Assembly (NCBI GenBank): GCA_022495995.1 | Contig: JAFEMH010002324.1 | Span: 186,001-250,000 of the forward strand | Length of the DNA stretch: 64,000 nt | Reading direction: 5' to 3' | Source of the DNA: Adenophora triphylla var. japonica | Lineage: Eukaryota > Streptophyta > Magnoliopsida > Asterales > Campanulaceae | Shown here: piece by piece, positions 1-10,613 of the stretch | How the letters are laid out: each line of letters starts with the position of its first letter | Numbering within the stretch: position 1 is the first letter of the stretch | Program-made: the position numbers and the translations under genes | Notes under the pieces: model-generated | What the model was told of the DNA's origin: nothing | Seen by the model: only the letters and a program-made list of their open reading frames with translations | The model's database searches: none

Positions 1-548
1 TACCTTAACCAAAGCCCCAGCTTGAGGAAATTCCATGCAGCTTCACCGCAGACAGAGTCATCTTGTGGCCACAGAGGCAACTCATCATTCCAAATCGCAG
101 TCAATCAGTCGCTGGACAAGACTCGGAAGTGTTTACGTGCAGGGGCGAATCTTTTCGAAAGGTGGGAAATGAATCCCGAATGTGTGTATGACACTCTCGC
201 TTTTGGGTTTAACTCTTTTGGGAGAGTATAAGCACAACAAGGTGTGGAAAAGTGTATGGAAGCCCCTGCTGACCGAAACGGTGTTTAGCTCTATCTTCCT
301 ATGATGTAGAAATAGAAGACTTTTCGAGACACTTGAAAACTTGTCTTATTCGTGATGATCACAAAGCTGCTTAAAACCCTTTTATTGATGTTCGGGTTAG
401 TCAACCGCCAACGCTGATATGAGCAAATATTTTAATCAATCCCGAGGAGAAAACCCACTGATATCGAGAATCAAACTCGGGAGGATGAACAGTGTATGGG
501 CATGGTCCTTGAGGAGATCGGATCTTCTGAGATCTATTTGTGATTTTG

Positions 549-614
549 ACCGAACCAGTTAAGGTTGCCTACGTTCCCCTCCATAGGAGGAGCTCAGGTC
601 GCCGTAGTTCGGGC
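549..614 (-). other. Conserved post-pol stem-loop element of G
   Basis: On the minus strand this reads GAACTACGGCGACCTGAG, then a CCTCC/GGAGG-type arm and GGGAACGTAGGCAACC. CTACG pairs with CGTAG and the inner C-rich and G-rich blocks face each other. The same element follows pol in A (26499), B (42129), C (37003) and D (51601). Its function is unknown. In C and G it marks where a pol gene should have ended. Confidence 0.6.
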
Positions 615-980
615 TTATCCCGAATGAAAAGAATGAACGATGAAGTTCGGGGATGTGAGGACCTTCGAGAATTTTTGAGAATTGAAAGAACGTGTCCTCT
701 TGGAGTGTCGATGGGAGACACAGATGCGAAGCCCCAGTGGGACGTTCACGGCAGGTGTTTGTGGAGTAGAAACGAAATATGCTCACATGCAACGTCGAAT
801 GAACGGATAGAATTTGCACAATCTTCGATTGATGGTCCTTTGAGCCGGGATGGACTTGGCTCTGCTTCAAGCAATAATCTTTTTTAGATCTCGACGATAT
901 TGGACTGAAACTGCTATCCGGTAGGAACTGCGACTGGGTTTCAGGGTTTCGATCGGTCTTTGGGTGATTTAGTGTATCAT

Positions 981-1189
981 GACCTCTTAAGACGAGAGGT
1001 CGGCTGGGATCTTTGTTGACTGTACCTCTAAAGATGAGAGGTTGGCTCTTGGGTATGTGTTTGGGATTTTTATGGCGAGGGAAATCTGTGGTTGCATCTT
1101 TGCTGCCTTTAAGAATGAGAGGTCAATCTTGGCTTTTGGTCAAGGTCAAAGGTAATGGTAATGAGAATGTCCTCTAAAATCGAGAGGAC
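981..1189. repeat. Four copies of a short inverted-repeat motif
   Basis: Imperfect palindromes of the form CCTCTTAAGACGAGAGG occur at about 981, 1024, 1106 and 1169. The arms CCTCT and AGAGG are constant and the 6-8 base centre varies. The equivalent block in element C lies at about 37452-37649. They occupy the place where pol would be in an autonomous relative. Around them (615-2000) I see no coding sequence, only low-complexity T-rich tracts at 1321-1390. Confidence 0.55.
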
Positions 1190-2131
1190 AGCTCGAAATT
1201 GGTCAAGTTAGTGGTGAGGGACATCCATGCTGTCTTTTATTCACTCTGAGACTCCTCTTTGAGTAACGACCGAGTCCTTTGACTTTTGCTTTTGAGAGAA
1301 TCGCTGGGGACTAGGTTCACTTTATTTTCTTTTTTTCTTTTTTTTCCTTTTTTTTATCTTCTCTTTTTTTTTTGTATTTTTGTCTCTCTCTTTTCTTTTC
1401 AAATTTGAGAGGAGCATTTCAGCTAGTCCCCAGGATGGATCATTGCATTCTGCCATTCTTGAGCTTGGAGACGGTCAATCTTCTTTGAATCACGGGAGTC
1501 TCAAGGATAGTCCCTCTTCTTCTTGAGATGGTTAAACGGGTTTCAAATACGCCGATCTTGAAATGAAGGGGTATTATTTGGTGAGGGCAAGGTGATGGTT
1601 TTCCTAAGGGTGAAAGGTTTCAACCGCAGCCCCTACCAGATGATCCGAATGTTGAGTCTTCGTCGCTTGCTTAAGCTTACTCTGAGAAAGATCCATGCAA
1701 ATTCATCGAACAACGAGATTACGAGGATGACGGAAAGAGATGTGAGCATATGGGAATCGAGGTGGGGAGTTGATAAGCCCCACTCTGGGAAGGATATCAG
1801 TCGATTTTCTCACTCCGATCAATTCAAACATTAGCCATTTCAAAGCGTTAGTCGGTGAGCACCACAAGTGATCATTTGGAACAAGACCATTTCAATCGAG
1901 TGTAACGCAGGTGTTCTAGTAATGTCTCGAGTCTAGCAAGAATAGAAACAAAGATTTTTATCACTGCAAAGCAAAATTGGTCCAACTTGGACTCGACAGA
2001 CTCATGTCCGACAGTGGGCATTCTAGACCCTACGAGGACTGATTGGCTGCATCAACTTCTTCAACTTTGGATGGGAGGAGGAGCATTGTTGCCATTGGTG
2101 CGGTGAGGACCCTTCTCAATCTTTCTGCCCT

Positions 2132-2314
2132 TCATAAGTCGTCCTCCTTATCTTTAGCAATCTGAGCAAGTAACCGGGCCTCCCGCTCGCGAGGAAGAAT
2201 ATCTTCAAGTGTAGCTCGCAACTCTTTGATGGACACTCCTTTTACACTCTGCTGCTGACCCATGGGATATGAGCTTCCAGATTTGTGGGCCATAGTCTTC
2301 TCTGCACCGAGCAT
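2132..2314 (-). pseudogene. Truncated gag (N-terminus only)
   Basis: The reading frame from the ATG at 2314 down to 2132 encodes about 60 residues. It includes LEDILPREREARLLAQ, which matches the N-terminal gag segment LEAALAREREACLLVQ of element A (about 18485). A's gag continues for several hundred residues to a capsid domain and zinc knuckle; here the frame stops soon after. The upstream leader, in which GGTTACGGCAAGTTGGG corresponds to a segment in A near 18290, supports this start. In element C the same ATG is lost. I read it as a relic, not a working protein. Confidence 0.6.
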
Positions 2315-3628
2315 TTTGGATTCCGCATCAGATGGACGACTGCTCGGGCACTTATACTGTTTCCGCCTCATGAATATGGACCACTGAGCGCCGGGAACGA
2401 GAGCGCAAACCCAACTTGCCGTAACCTTTGCAAAGGTGAAGAGGTGAGAGCGTGTATAAGGCAGAGGATAGAGAATTTTGAGGAGGTACGGGAGAGGGAA
2501 GAATACGAAAGGAGACGGACTTGTGCAACACCTTATTAATCTTCAAGTAGAAATCGGTGTCTTTTAAGTCCTAGAGCCGGTTGGGAAAGGCTAATCCTTT
2601 ATTTCACGCAATCTAGACATCGGGGGAGCCTAAGGACACATCATCCAAAAATGCACCAAACGTATTGGTTCAAAATTAATAATAGGCGATAGTACCTAAG
2701 CCAAAACCAAAGCATTTATGGGACAGACGAGCAGCCCCAATTTCTGAAAAAATTTGGGCAGCATAACGGGTATTCCTGAAGAATTTCAAGGAAAAATCCG
2801 GCATGACCTCTCGTCGGTGCACGTTGACAAAGCGACATGATCTCTCGTTAGAACATGCCGTGGGAACGACATGTCCTTTCGTGAAATCATGTTGCGATGG
2901 CAACATGCCCACACGTGCTAGGGTTTGGGGAAGGTACGAAAGTCTATTAAGAATTTTGAAACAACTCATTTTAGTATATTTGAAAATGTCGTGTCAAAAA
3001 CCAACCGTTTTGGGTGAGGTTTAAATGTGTGGCACCACCTATACGCACTAGGGGTATGGGTTTGATATTAGGCGCTCAAGCGTAGGCAAATTTTATGGCC
3101 GTCCGCGATGCCGTCAATCGCACCCGAGGGTTCTAGATCTACGTGACGTAGTGTGCGGGATGGCTAGATTCCTTTATTTGCAAAAAATGAATTTTTTTTT
3201 TTTGAAAAGGGGGATAAAATGGAAAAAACACACACACACACCCCACAGAGATGCAATAATCAGATGATCAAAATATAATCATAGGGGACTGCCCCACAAT
3301 CACAACCAGGTAGAACAAATTACTTCCTGCAGGTTGGCCAATCCTGTCGACCCAGGATCGAAGTGGCATATTATGTCGCGTGACAGGAAATGCCAAAATT
3401 CCAAAACCCTGAAAAGAAATCAGCACCAGCCCCAGTCTCCAAGCAAGTCAATCAAATCAAATCCCGAAATGACAACACAAGATACACGGAGGGGAAGAAC
3501 AACAACAAAGCATATAACATGCATTTATACACATAGAATGTCACAAACAATGCACACACAAATGAATGAAATGGACGTTGAACGAGAACGAAAGTTTGAC
3601 CCACTTTTTGAAAAACAAGTTTCAAATG
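2315..3628 (-). other. 5' leader of element G
   Basis: Untranslated region between the primer-binding site and the gag start. It is shared with C (38570-39818) and, more loosely, with A (17590-18370) and B (9600-10600). Shared landmarks are CGCGATGCCGTCAATCGCAC near 3100 and the phrase GACGAGAGGTCATGCC near 2800. A TGTCGCGTGACA palindrome lies at 3374-3385 with a degenerate partner at 3345. No gene is seen. Confidence 0.6.
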
Positions 3629-3646
3629 TCCCCAGCAGAGTCGCCA
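3629..3646 (-). other. Primer-binding site of G
   Basis: Plus strand TCCCCAGCAGAGTCGCCA; reading with the element it is TGGCGACTCTGCTGGGGA, complementary to a tRNA 3' end. One base separates it from the LTR, as in the other elements here. The primer is probably the tRNA-Arg reported for Ogre/Tat elements; that identity is from memory. Confidence 0.85.
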
Positions 3647-4012
3647 CTGAATGTGCGCTCGCCGAAAAAAGAAAAGGAGTCGCCACGCCGTTTTTAAGAG
3701 GAAACATTGAAAACCTTTTTGTGAGAGAAAATGGGTTCGGGGGTCAAGTTACGTGTTGGGAAGAACCGAGAGTTCACCCAACACGCCTCGTCCGTAGACG
3801 AGTCTTTATTTGTTCAACAGTCAATTCATCCAAATGTGTGTGCGAAGTGTGTATGACAAGAATATGTATGAAATGCATAATAGTGCTTTATTTTATTACT
3901 CAAAGAAATGAATTACAACTTGTGAGTCATTTAATTCATGAGACCACCACCTGATTACAACGAGGACAAACAACTTACAACTGAAAAATAACCAGCTGCA
4001 GAGGGCTCATTG

Positions 4013-4056
4013 TGTCGCGTGACACAGGACCTGGGAGCAGGTTGTGTCGCGTGACA
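4013..4056. promoter_or_regulatory. Paired palindromes in G U5/R region
   Basis: TGTCGCGTGACA occurs at 4013-4024 and again at 4045-4056, 32 bp apart (start to start). It corresponds to pairs in the same part of the LTRs of A, B and C. Confidence 0.7.
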
Positions 4057-4521
4057 CGACAAGGCCTTTGCAGAGGTTTTTACAAAGCTTGATTACAACA
4101 AATGAATAACAATCCGAGATTAACAAAAAATAGAAATCAAGTCCCAACGACCTTAGAGATCCAAGCTTAGATGAACGTGGATATGAGACGATCCACGCTC
4201 ACCTTAGCACAATTCATGCACAACGCATTCAATCACATGAGCAAAACAAGTATCATCACTACGATGAACGTAAAAAACAGATCCCAACGATCAGAACATC
4301 CAAACAACTCGAGAGTATACTACATACTAAAATGAAGCTACCACAAAAGCCAATACTCACTTCTACGCTATAAGCGATTTAGCTTGCACTACGCAGCCAA
4401 CAGAAATAGAATCACCAAATTAAATAGAGCATACTACATGCTGAATTTAAGTTGTAACAAAACCAAACACCAGATTCTACATCGCAGCAAATTCAACCCA
4501 CGGCAGTTGCAACACGCAGAG

Positions 4522-4563
<42 letters not shown>

Positions 4564-5208
4564 AGGTTGAGATTTGTTACCCTCGTAGTGTCCTCAAATT
4601 CGATACCACGTTAGGTATCAAATCCTTCTAATCAGCTCCGGAACAACTCCAAACTTAGATCGGATTGAAACAGCAACTTAGCTCCAATTGACTTCGCAGT
4701 TTATAACACCTGTGCATTGGATGGCCTGGGTTTGAGAGAGAGAGAGAGAGGCGGTGGTGAATAGCTTCGGATCTGGAACAGGGGAAGAAGGCTTCATGGC
4801 TTTGGTTGAGGAGCGGCGGTGGTGGAGATTGATTTGGGGTTGGACTGGTTTGTTCGCCGGTTGGTGTTGGGATCAGAGAAGGAGGGAATTGAAGGAGGTT
4901 GAGGTTGATGATGGAGGAGGTTGGCCGGCGAATTGGTTGGAGGAGATTGCCGGTTGATTGAGGAGCTTGGGTCGTCGTTTGGCGATTGGAGAGATGGAGA
5001 AGACGGTGGAGAAGTTGGCGATTTTGAGAGAGGAATTGGTTTGGGTTGAGGAGATTAGGGATAGAGAGTTGGGGTGAGGAAGAAGATGACGGCAATGGAG
5101 GCAATTGCGTATGGAGAGAGAGGGAGGAGAGAGATCCGGATAGAGAGAGAAAGGGTGAGGTTGTGAGTGTGTGAACTGTGTGGCCTCTTGAAATGAACGC
5201 AAAACTGA

Positions 5209-5294
5209 TATTTATATTTAAATTGGGAAAATGGCTTTATTTGGTCGCACGACTTCCTGCTCCCAAATTCCATGCCTCAAACTGTCGCATGACG
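5209..5294 (-). promoter_or_regulatory. LTR promoter of G: TATA box and palindrome pair
   Basis: Minus-strand TATA box at 5209-5216. Upstream on that strand lie GGTCGCACGACT (5243-5254) and TGTCGCATGACG (5283-5294), 40 bp apart. The nearer one starts 27 bp from the TATA box, the same geometry as in A, B and C. Confidence 0.65.
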
Positions 5295-5556
5295 GGCCAT
5301 GTCCATAACCGTTTCTGGCGCCAAAACCTGCTTCTAGAACATTCCGGGTTAATTCTTTAAAAGCCCAAAGCAGTTTATTCCTTTTAAGTCCTTTTGTCCG
5401 GGAAAAATACCAAAATACACTTCCTTCGCGAGAAACATATGAAATATTTCCGGAAGTCTCGGAGCGGACCGGGAATTTACCAAAATGCCCCTTAGTGCAA
5501 TTTTATCATTTAAAATGCACCTAAAAAGGGATTGCAAATTGGATTGGCGTACTTAC

Positions 5557-6655
5557 ACTACCAGACATCATAATTACAAAAATCCTCTTAAAGTCCACGA
5601 GATTCCCCTAAATATGGGAAAACTGAAATTTTGGATTACCTAAGAGGTCCGTACGGACCTCTTTGCAGTTTTTCCCACACTATAAATAGAGGGCTCCCCC
5701 TCCCTCATTTTTCACACCATCATCTTCTACTCTCTCCCTAAGCTTTCTAGCTCCCCCTCTAAGTCCTTCTGAGGCACTCCCGACCCCTTTCAATTCCTTC
5801 CGAGGCCTTCCGAGCTCCCTTGTGGTGCTCCAAAGCCCTTCCGAGCGCTCCTGAGATGCTCCCGCCCTGCCCCGAGGCACTCTCGAGGTACTCTGAGCCC
5901 CTCGTGGTACTCCGAGGCCTTGCCTGGTCTTTCCCGAGGCATCTCGGCTCTTTCTGAGTTAAACCGGCAACTCGGACGCAGGCCAGAACTCTGCCCGAAC
6001 GCAACCGACGATCCCGACGCACGCCGAACCTCTGCCTGAATCCAACCGACGATCCCAGCAATCCCAACGCACACCGAAACTCTGCCCGAGTGCACACTTG
6101 ACAATCCTAAGGCACGCCGAAGCTCTGTCCGCAGACTACCGGCACATCCCGAAGTAATCCCGGTCCGTCCCGGAACACTATTCCATCCTCAAACACTATT
6201 CCCCAGCGGAAGACAGACACGAACCAACATTGGTAAGGCTTCCTTCCTACACTATTTCAATACATTTCAATAAGCAGTGTACAATGTAGACATCCAACAC
6301 AGCATGCATTTTTAAAAGCACAGACACACACACACAACATTTAAAGAAAGAAGGGGTGTCGAAAGACTCGTTTTTACGAGGCGACTCGGGTGAGCTCTAA
6401 TATTCTAATATTCTCTTCCGGAGGAGTACCTGACCTCCGAACTCAAAAATCTCATCACACAAAAACAGTTTATTTTTTTTAAACTGATGCCTTTTTATAA
6501 TGTTTTGGGCTTAATCAAAATGGCGTGGCGACTCTACAAGAAAAACACAGCGAGACACTTTCTAATGCGACGCAATGCAGACGAAAAATGCACCAAATTT
6601 GAAATGCCAGATGTCGGGGCGCGATCGCGCTGCCTCTCGAATCCGGGCAATTTCA
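5557..6655 (+). repeat. LTR F, 5' part missing (D family)
   Basis: The reverse complement of D's LTR (42684-44151) matches along its length: GTCCACGAGATTCCCC near 5595, the palindrome at 5642-5663, TATAAATA at 5681-5688, a repeated block about 5980-6130 (related to GCACGCCGAACCTCTGCC), and the end CCGGGCAATTTCA at 6655. About 370 bp of its beginning is absent because G inserted here. What follows (TGGCTGCAAGG) is not the usual primer-binding site, so F is a 3' LTR or a solo LTR, not a 5' LTR. The alanine/arginine-rich minus-strand ORFs at 5680-6104 are shadows of the repeated block. Confidence 0.8.
5642..5688 (+). promoter_or_regulatory. LTR promoter of F: perfect palindrome and TATA box
   Basis: A 22-bp perfect palindrome centred on GGTCCGTACGGACC (5642-5663) ends 17 bp before TATAAATA (5681-5688). 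The same 14-mer lies beside the TATA box of D, in the opposite orientation. Confidence 0.8.
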
Positions 6656-6773
6656 TGGCTGCAAGGTTGTATTTATATCCCATATAATTCCCCTATCAAT
6701 TAGGGTAGAAACCTTGTAAAACACCAAAACCTTCCTAGCAAAGGAAAACTGTACGGACACGAATTTTAGCCTT

Positions 6774-6949
6774 GGCACGAGTCGTGCCCTTTGCTTCCAC
6801 TCGTGCTCACGAGTCTTTCTCCAAGCCCCAACTCATTCTGATCAAAACAAACCAAAACACAAGTCATGTCTTAGCCTTTGTCACGAGTCGTATCCCTTGG
6901 CACGAGTCGTGACCCAGGGCACGAGTTGTGCTCCTGGTCACGAGTCATG
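6774..6949 (+). repeat. Cluster of CACGAGTCGTG palindromes
   Basis: GGCACGAGTCGTGCC at 6774, then variants of CACGAGTCGTG starting at about 6808, 6882, 6901, 6920 and 6939. The last four are 19 bp apart; the first two are 32 bp apart. This motif is unlike those of the other LTRs, which is why this stretch might not be part of B. Confidence 0.6.
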
Positions 6950-7437
6950 CCAGAACCCAAATTTCCAATTTTCAGCTTGAATCAAATTCGTTCTTTTGCG
7001 TGTGACCCTTTAGGAATTATATTTTATGTTGGTAGTGAGTTGAAACATCAACCTCACAAGACATAAGTGACTTCTAGTAAATCATTATGTCCACCCAATT
7101 AAATATAACATCAAAGCTTGATTCCTTGATAGATCCAATGTCACAATCCCTTTGTCCACGATGTCCAATTGAACATGAGTCATGGTTTATATCAACTCAT
7201 TTCGTTCAATGCTTTCTCGATTCCGAATATGTTGATAATCCAAATGCATTTGATCTCTATCAAATCACTTGAGTATGTGTGAGTACCCCGACCCGAACTC
7301 ATGTTTTGGGTCCACTTTCCTTGATTTTTGGGCTCATTTATTTGCTAAAATGCAATTTGAGTCCAATTATCTAATTACCCACTCAACGCATTGGGCTTGC
7401 CATCCATTCGGCCCAACTGTGCCAAAAGGCTGTACGC

Positions 7438-7522
7438 TGTCGTTCGACATAGGACAACACTAAGGCGGTTTAACTCCCTCTGTCGGACGACATGGAGCCT
7501 CCCATTAGCCTGCCTATAAATA
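7438..7522 (+). promoter_or_regulatory. LTR promoter of B: palindrome pair and TATA box
   Basis: TGTCGTTCGACA (7438-7449) and TGTCGGACGACA (7481-7492) are 43 bp apart. TATAAATA follows 22 bp after the second. The arrangement matches A (15994-16076). Confidence 0.75.
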
Positions 7523-8160
7523 CAAGGCATGGCTGATCATTTTGAAGGGACTTTTTGGAGAGATCTTAGTAAGGGGGGAAACTCTGTCAAAATAGAGTCA
7601 CATCCTCTCTCTCTCATACACATACTCACCTCCCTCCTCATACATACACATTCCCAAGCCAAGATCCAAAGAAAACCTTCCTTGTTGGTGTGTTGAAGGG
7701 GTAAGCACCATACTATTGGTGTCTTTACCTTGTGGACTACAATAGGTAGCCACTAAACCCTCTTTCTTTGTCTGATCAACTCTTGCATACATCTATACCA
7801 TCTTGCATGCTTACTTGCTTTGATATTATGTGAAATATTTGGGATTTTGCATGATAAAGGTGGTGGAGAGGTGAATCTTCCATATTCACTTCTCCCCACC
7901 TCAGATCTGAACATTTGGTGGCATTAACACCATTAAAGTTTGAATCTTTGTTAGTTTCCATTGAGTTAGGAGGTGATGGGTACACAAAAATGGCCATAGA
8001 TATATGATTCATCACATTTGGCCATTAAATCCATGTGATCCTCCCATAATACTCACGTAATATTACTATTTTACTGCTTTCAGTTATTAAATATAGTTTG
8101 GTTTGCTTTGAGAACAAAGGGGAATCAATCAGACTGAAGGGCACTGAAATAGGCTGCCTG

Positions 8161-8616
8161 TGTCGGACGACACAGGACTCTCAAGAGGTCCTGTGTCATA
8201 CGATATAGAGTTCCCAGAAGGCTGTATAGCTTTTCTTGGACTTCAGATCTATCAGGACTGACCCCCCCCCCTTTGTAACTCAAAGCTTGCCTAAGTAGTT
8301 TTGGCTCATTAGCCACTATTTGGAGTGTCTAAGTTCTATTTGGGTGCAATAAATTGATGGAGGCGGTTTGCCATATGAACATGGACATTCTCGGGTGTCC
8401 CATGTCATATGACATCCGTATCATTAAAAGTCGATCTCGACTTTGCTCACTCCAATCAACCCCAAAATGAGCTTAGACCCTGAATAGCGTTCCTTCATGG
8501 TTGAAATAATCTTGTCTCAGATTCTAGAGCAGCTTTGGTATTGTAAGAGGCAATCTGACCAGGAAGCTTCCTGTCGTCCGACATCCCTCTCTGAGGAAGT
8601 CCTGTGTCGGACGACA
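8161..8616 (+). promoter_or_regulatory. Two further palindrome pairs in the B LTR
   Basis: TGTCGGACGACA (8161) with degenerate TGTCATACGATA (8194), 33 bp apart. TGTCGTCCGACA (8572) with TGTCGGACGACA (8605), again 33 bp apart. A lone TGTCATATGACA lies at 8403. They sit between the TATA box and the LTR end, where A has its triplet. Confidence 0.7.
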
Positions 8617-9014
8617 CCCAAGCTTCCGAGCGGTGTCTCCGGCCCACTTTCTGCCTTGTAATACAAGTCTTCATATGTAGAGGGAGTGGCCCCCTATCAT
8701 GGCTCACAAGTTGTATTCAGTCTCTATACTATCAATGAAATTCCAAATTTGCATGCCTTGCTTGTTGACACATATTGCACACACATTTTGAATGATTATA
8801 ATTGTCCAAAGTTTGATTGAAAGTATCGAAAGAGGCGTGTTGGGTGAACTCTCAAGTTCTTCCCAAACACGTAACCAGACCCCAGAACTCAAAATCTCTT
8901 TAAAAATAGGTTTCTCAATGTTTTCCTTTAAAAACGGCGTGGCGACTCCCAAAATTTTCAAAATCCAAAAGATAAACAAAAAAACTTTTTTTTTTCCGGA
9001 GGTCATTCATTCAG

Positions 9015-9032
9015 TGGCGATTCCGTTGGGGA
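9015..9032 (+). other. Primer-binding site of B
   Basis: TGGCGATTCCGTTGGGGA, two C-to-T differences from the consensus used by C. It follows the LTR end after one base. Confidence 0.85.
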
Positions 9033-10613
9033 TAGAAAATGAAAAACTTTTGTTTTTGGAAAATTTTTTTGAAGACGATACTTGGTATATAGGTGGAAGC
9101 CATTAACCTTCCTGTATCGCTCTCTAACCCGGGGCTTGGGATAAATTGTGGTCTAACAATCCCATGTACCAGTATCATTCTTCTCCTTTTTTGAAAAAGG
9201 ACAAAGTTTTTCTTAAGAGGGTCTAACTTTCTTTAAATCAACTTGGACAATTTCTTCATTCTCCTTGTGTGTGAATTGTGTCATTTTGTGTGCTCTTGTG
9301 TGCCTTGCCATGATTCTGTGCCTATATGCTCTATATGCTTTGGTATGTGGCAATTTTTTGGGGAGATAGGGCTTCCCTTTTGCTATCAGAATAGGGCAGG
9401 ATGATTCTGGAATACAATTGCTGGTAATCTTGACATTTGGGGCAGTCCCCTTTTGTCGTGCTTTGGACTCATTCTCTTGTTTTTCCTTTTTTTGCATGTT
9501 GCATAAAAAACAAAAAAACAAAAAAATCTTTTATATAAAAGCAAAAAAATATTTTTCTAGAAGATACCTTCACACTACTCGCACGCTACCCGCACATAGA
9601 GTTAGAACCCGGGAGTGTACGGACGGCATCGCGGACAGTGACGTGTTTCGCTTACGCTTGAGCGCCTGAAGTCCTCCTAGCCTGTGGAGTCAGCCAACAC
9701 TTGTCCGTGACACACTTTCTACCGTGACCGGTTGGTTTTTGGCAAAATACTTTTCAAAACATTTTCCAAACTCGGTTTTCAAAATTTTCTCACAAAGTTC
9801 AAGTCATACTTTGTCTCCAAAATCTTGGCATACTCTCCCTCTTCATGCCGAAATTACGACGTAACTCAACGTGAGTACATGTCAAAATCTTGACACGTCT
9901 CGACGTAGGTACATGCCAATTTCTCGATTTGGCTTCGCAAGAGGTCATGACGCATTTTCGACATGTGCCAATGCAAAACCATGTCGAATTTTTTGATACA
10001 TACTAATGGGAGGTTATGCCTGAATTTCGCCACGAAGCGACAAAAGGACATGCCGGATTTTTGACTCGAAAAGAGGAGAGGTCATGACCAATTGTTCTAG
10101 GATTTTTCCTGCAAATTGTGGTCTCGTACATTCAAACGTACTTTCGACCCTCTCTCCTCCCGAGTCTAGACGTTGACTTGGACTTGGTTTTGAAAATCCC
10201 GAGTTTGACTTGTTTTGGCTTGTATGCCCATAGGTTCGTTCTCCCTTTCGATTGGTGGGTTCCACGTGCCCTATAGGACCTCTGCCGAGATTGTCCGTCC
10301 CGGAGGTGCAATACAGGTGGAATACAGGGGGTCTATAGACGTAGTGATGGAACCCACTGATCCAGGAATAGTGTAGAATGCGAAAAAGAAGGTGTCCCCC
10401 TTTTCCAACCATTCCTAGGATTAATAAAAATCATTTTTATAAAATAAAAAATATAAAAAAAGAGCATATGCATGAGTCCATCCTAAGCCTATCCTCTCCC
10501 CTACCTAAAGCCGTTCTCTCCCCCTTTCAGCGAGCAAGTATTGGGTCATAGTTTCGGGTGGACGATTAATCAGTTTCTCTCCAATTAGGGATTCGTTTCC
10601 AGCAGTCTCAGAG
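9033..10613 (+). other. 5' leader of element B
   Basis: No gene seen. Landmarks shared with A, C and G: GGACGGCATCGCGGACAG near 9620, the remark GCTTGAGCGCCTGAA near 9655, and repeated GAGGTCATGAC phrases at 9850-10085. The stretch 10230-10420 matches, in reverse complement, 56150-56330 of D (for example GCCCTATAGGACC near 10270). B and D therefore share a gag-proximal leader that A lacks. Confidence 0.6.

Larger units (their letters stand above)
1..5556 (-). mobile_element. Element G: 5' half of a Tat-lineage LTR retrotransposon
   Basis: Seen: an LTR at 3648-5556 preceded on its left by a reverse-complement primer-binding site, so the element reads leftwards and this is its 5' LTR. The body runs off the left edge. 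The interior (1-3628) is nearly collinear with the interior of element C at about 36480-39818: the same leader, the same gag stub, the same inverted-repeat block and the same post-pol hairpin. There is no protease, RT, RNase H or integrase between the gag stub and the post-pol hairpin, so G appears to be a gag-pol-less derivative of the C family. G interrupts LTR F; the right flank begins CTACC, which should be its target duplication, but the partner is outside the window. Confidence 0.85.
3648..5556 (-). repeat. 5' LTR of element G (1909 bp)
   Basis: Plus-strand text begins TGAATGTGCGCTCGCC and ends GGCGTACTTACA, giving TG...CA ends. The U5 side is on the left. It contains GGAGTCGCCA (3676-3685), a copy of the first half of the primer-binding site. 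The promoter is on the right, with TATTTATA (a minus-strand TATA box) at 5209-5216. Two GA microsatellites lie at about 4528-4561 and 4734-4752. The proline/serine-rich minus-strand ORFs at 4655-5273 are by-products of this low-complexity sequence. Confidence 0.85.
6656..9013 (+). repeat. 5' LTR of element B (5' boundary not seen)
   Basis: Ends GGTCATTCATTCA at 9013, followed by one base and a primer-binding site. TATAAATA is at 7515-7522. The last 200 bp carry the LTR 3' domain common to all elements here: GGCGTGTTGGGTGAACTCTC near 8832 and AAAACGGCGTGGCGACTCC ending at 8949. No LTR start such as TGTAAGTAC is seen between 6656 and 7500, so LTR F may have inserted within this LTR. Alternatively, the AT-rich part 6656-7430 may belong to yet another element. 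Confidence 0.65.

Noticed and set aside
4655..5273. Minus-strand proline/serine-rich ORFs
   Set aside because: They translate the GA-rich low-complexity part of G's LTR; no conserved domain, and overlapping frames are equally open.
5680..6104. Arginine/glycine-rich minus-strand ORFs
   Set aside because: Shadow of the 50-bp-class LTR repeat; the mirror ORFs appear in D's LTR at 43236-43685.
9015..9032. tRNA gene fragment
   Set aside because: The 18-base match is in the primer-binding-site sense and position, directly after an LTR; no tRNA body is present.
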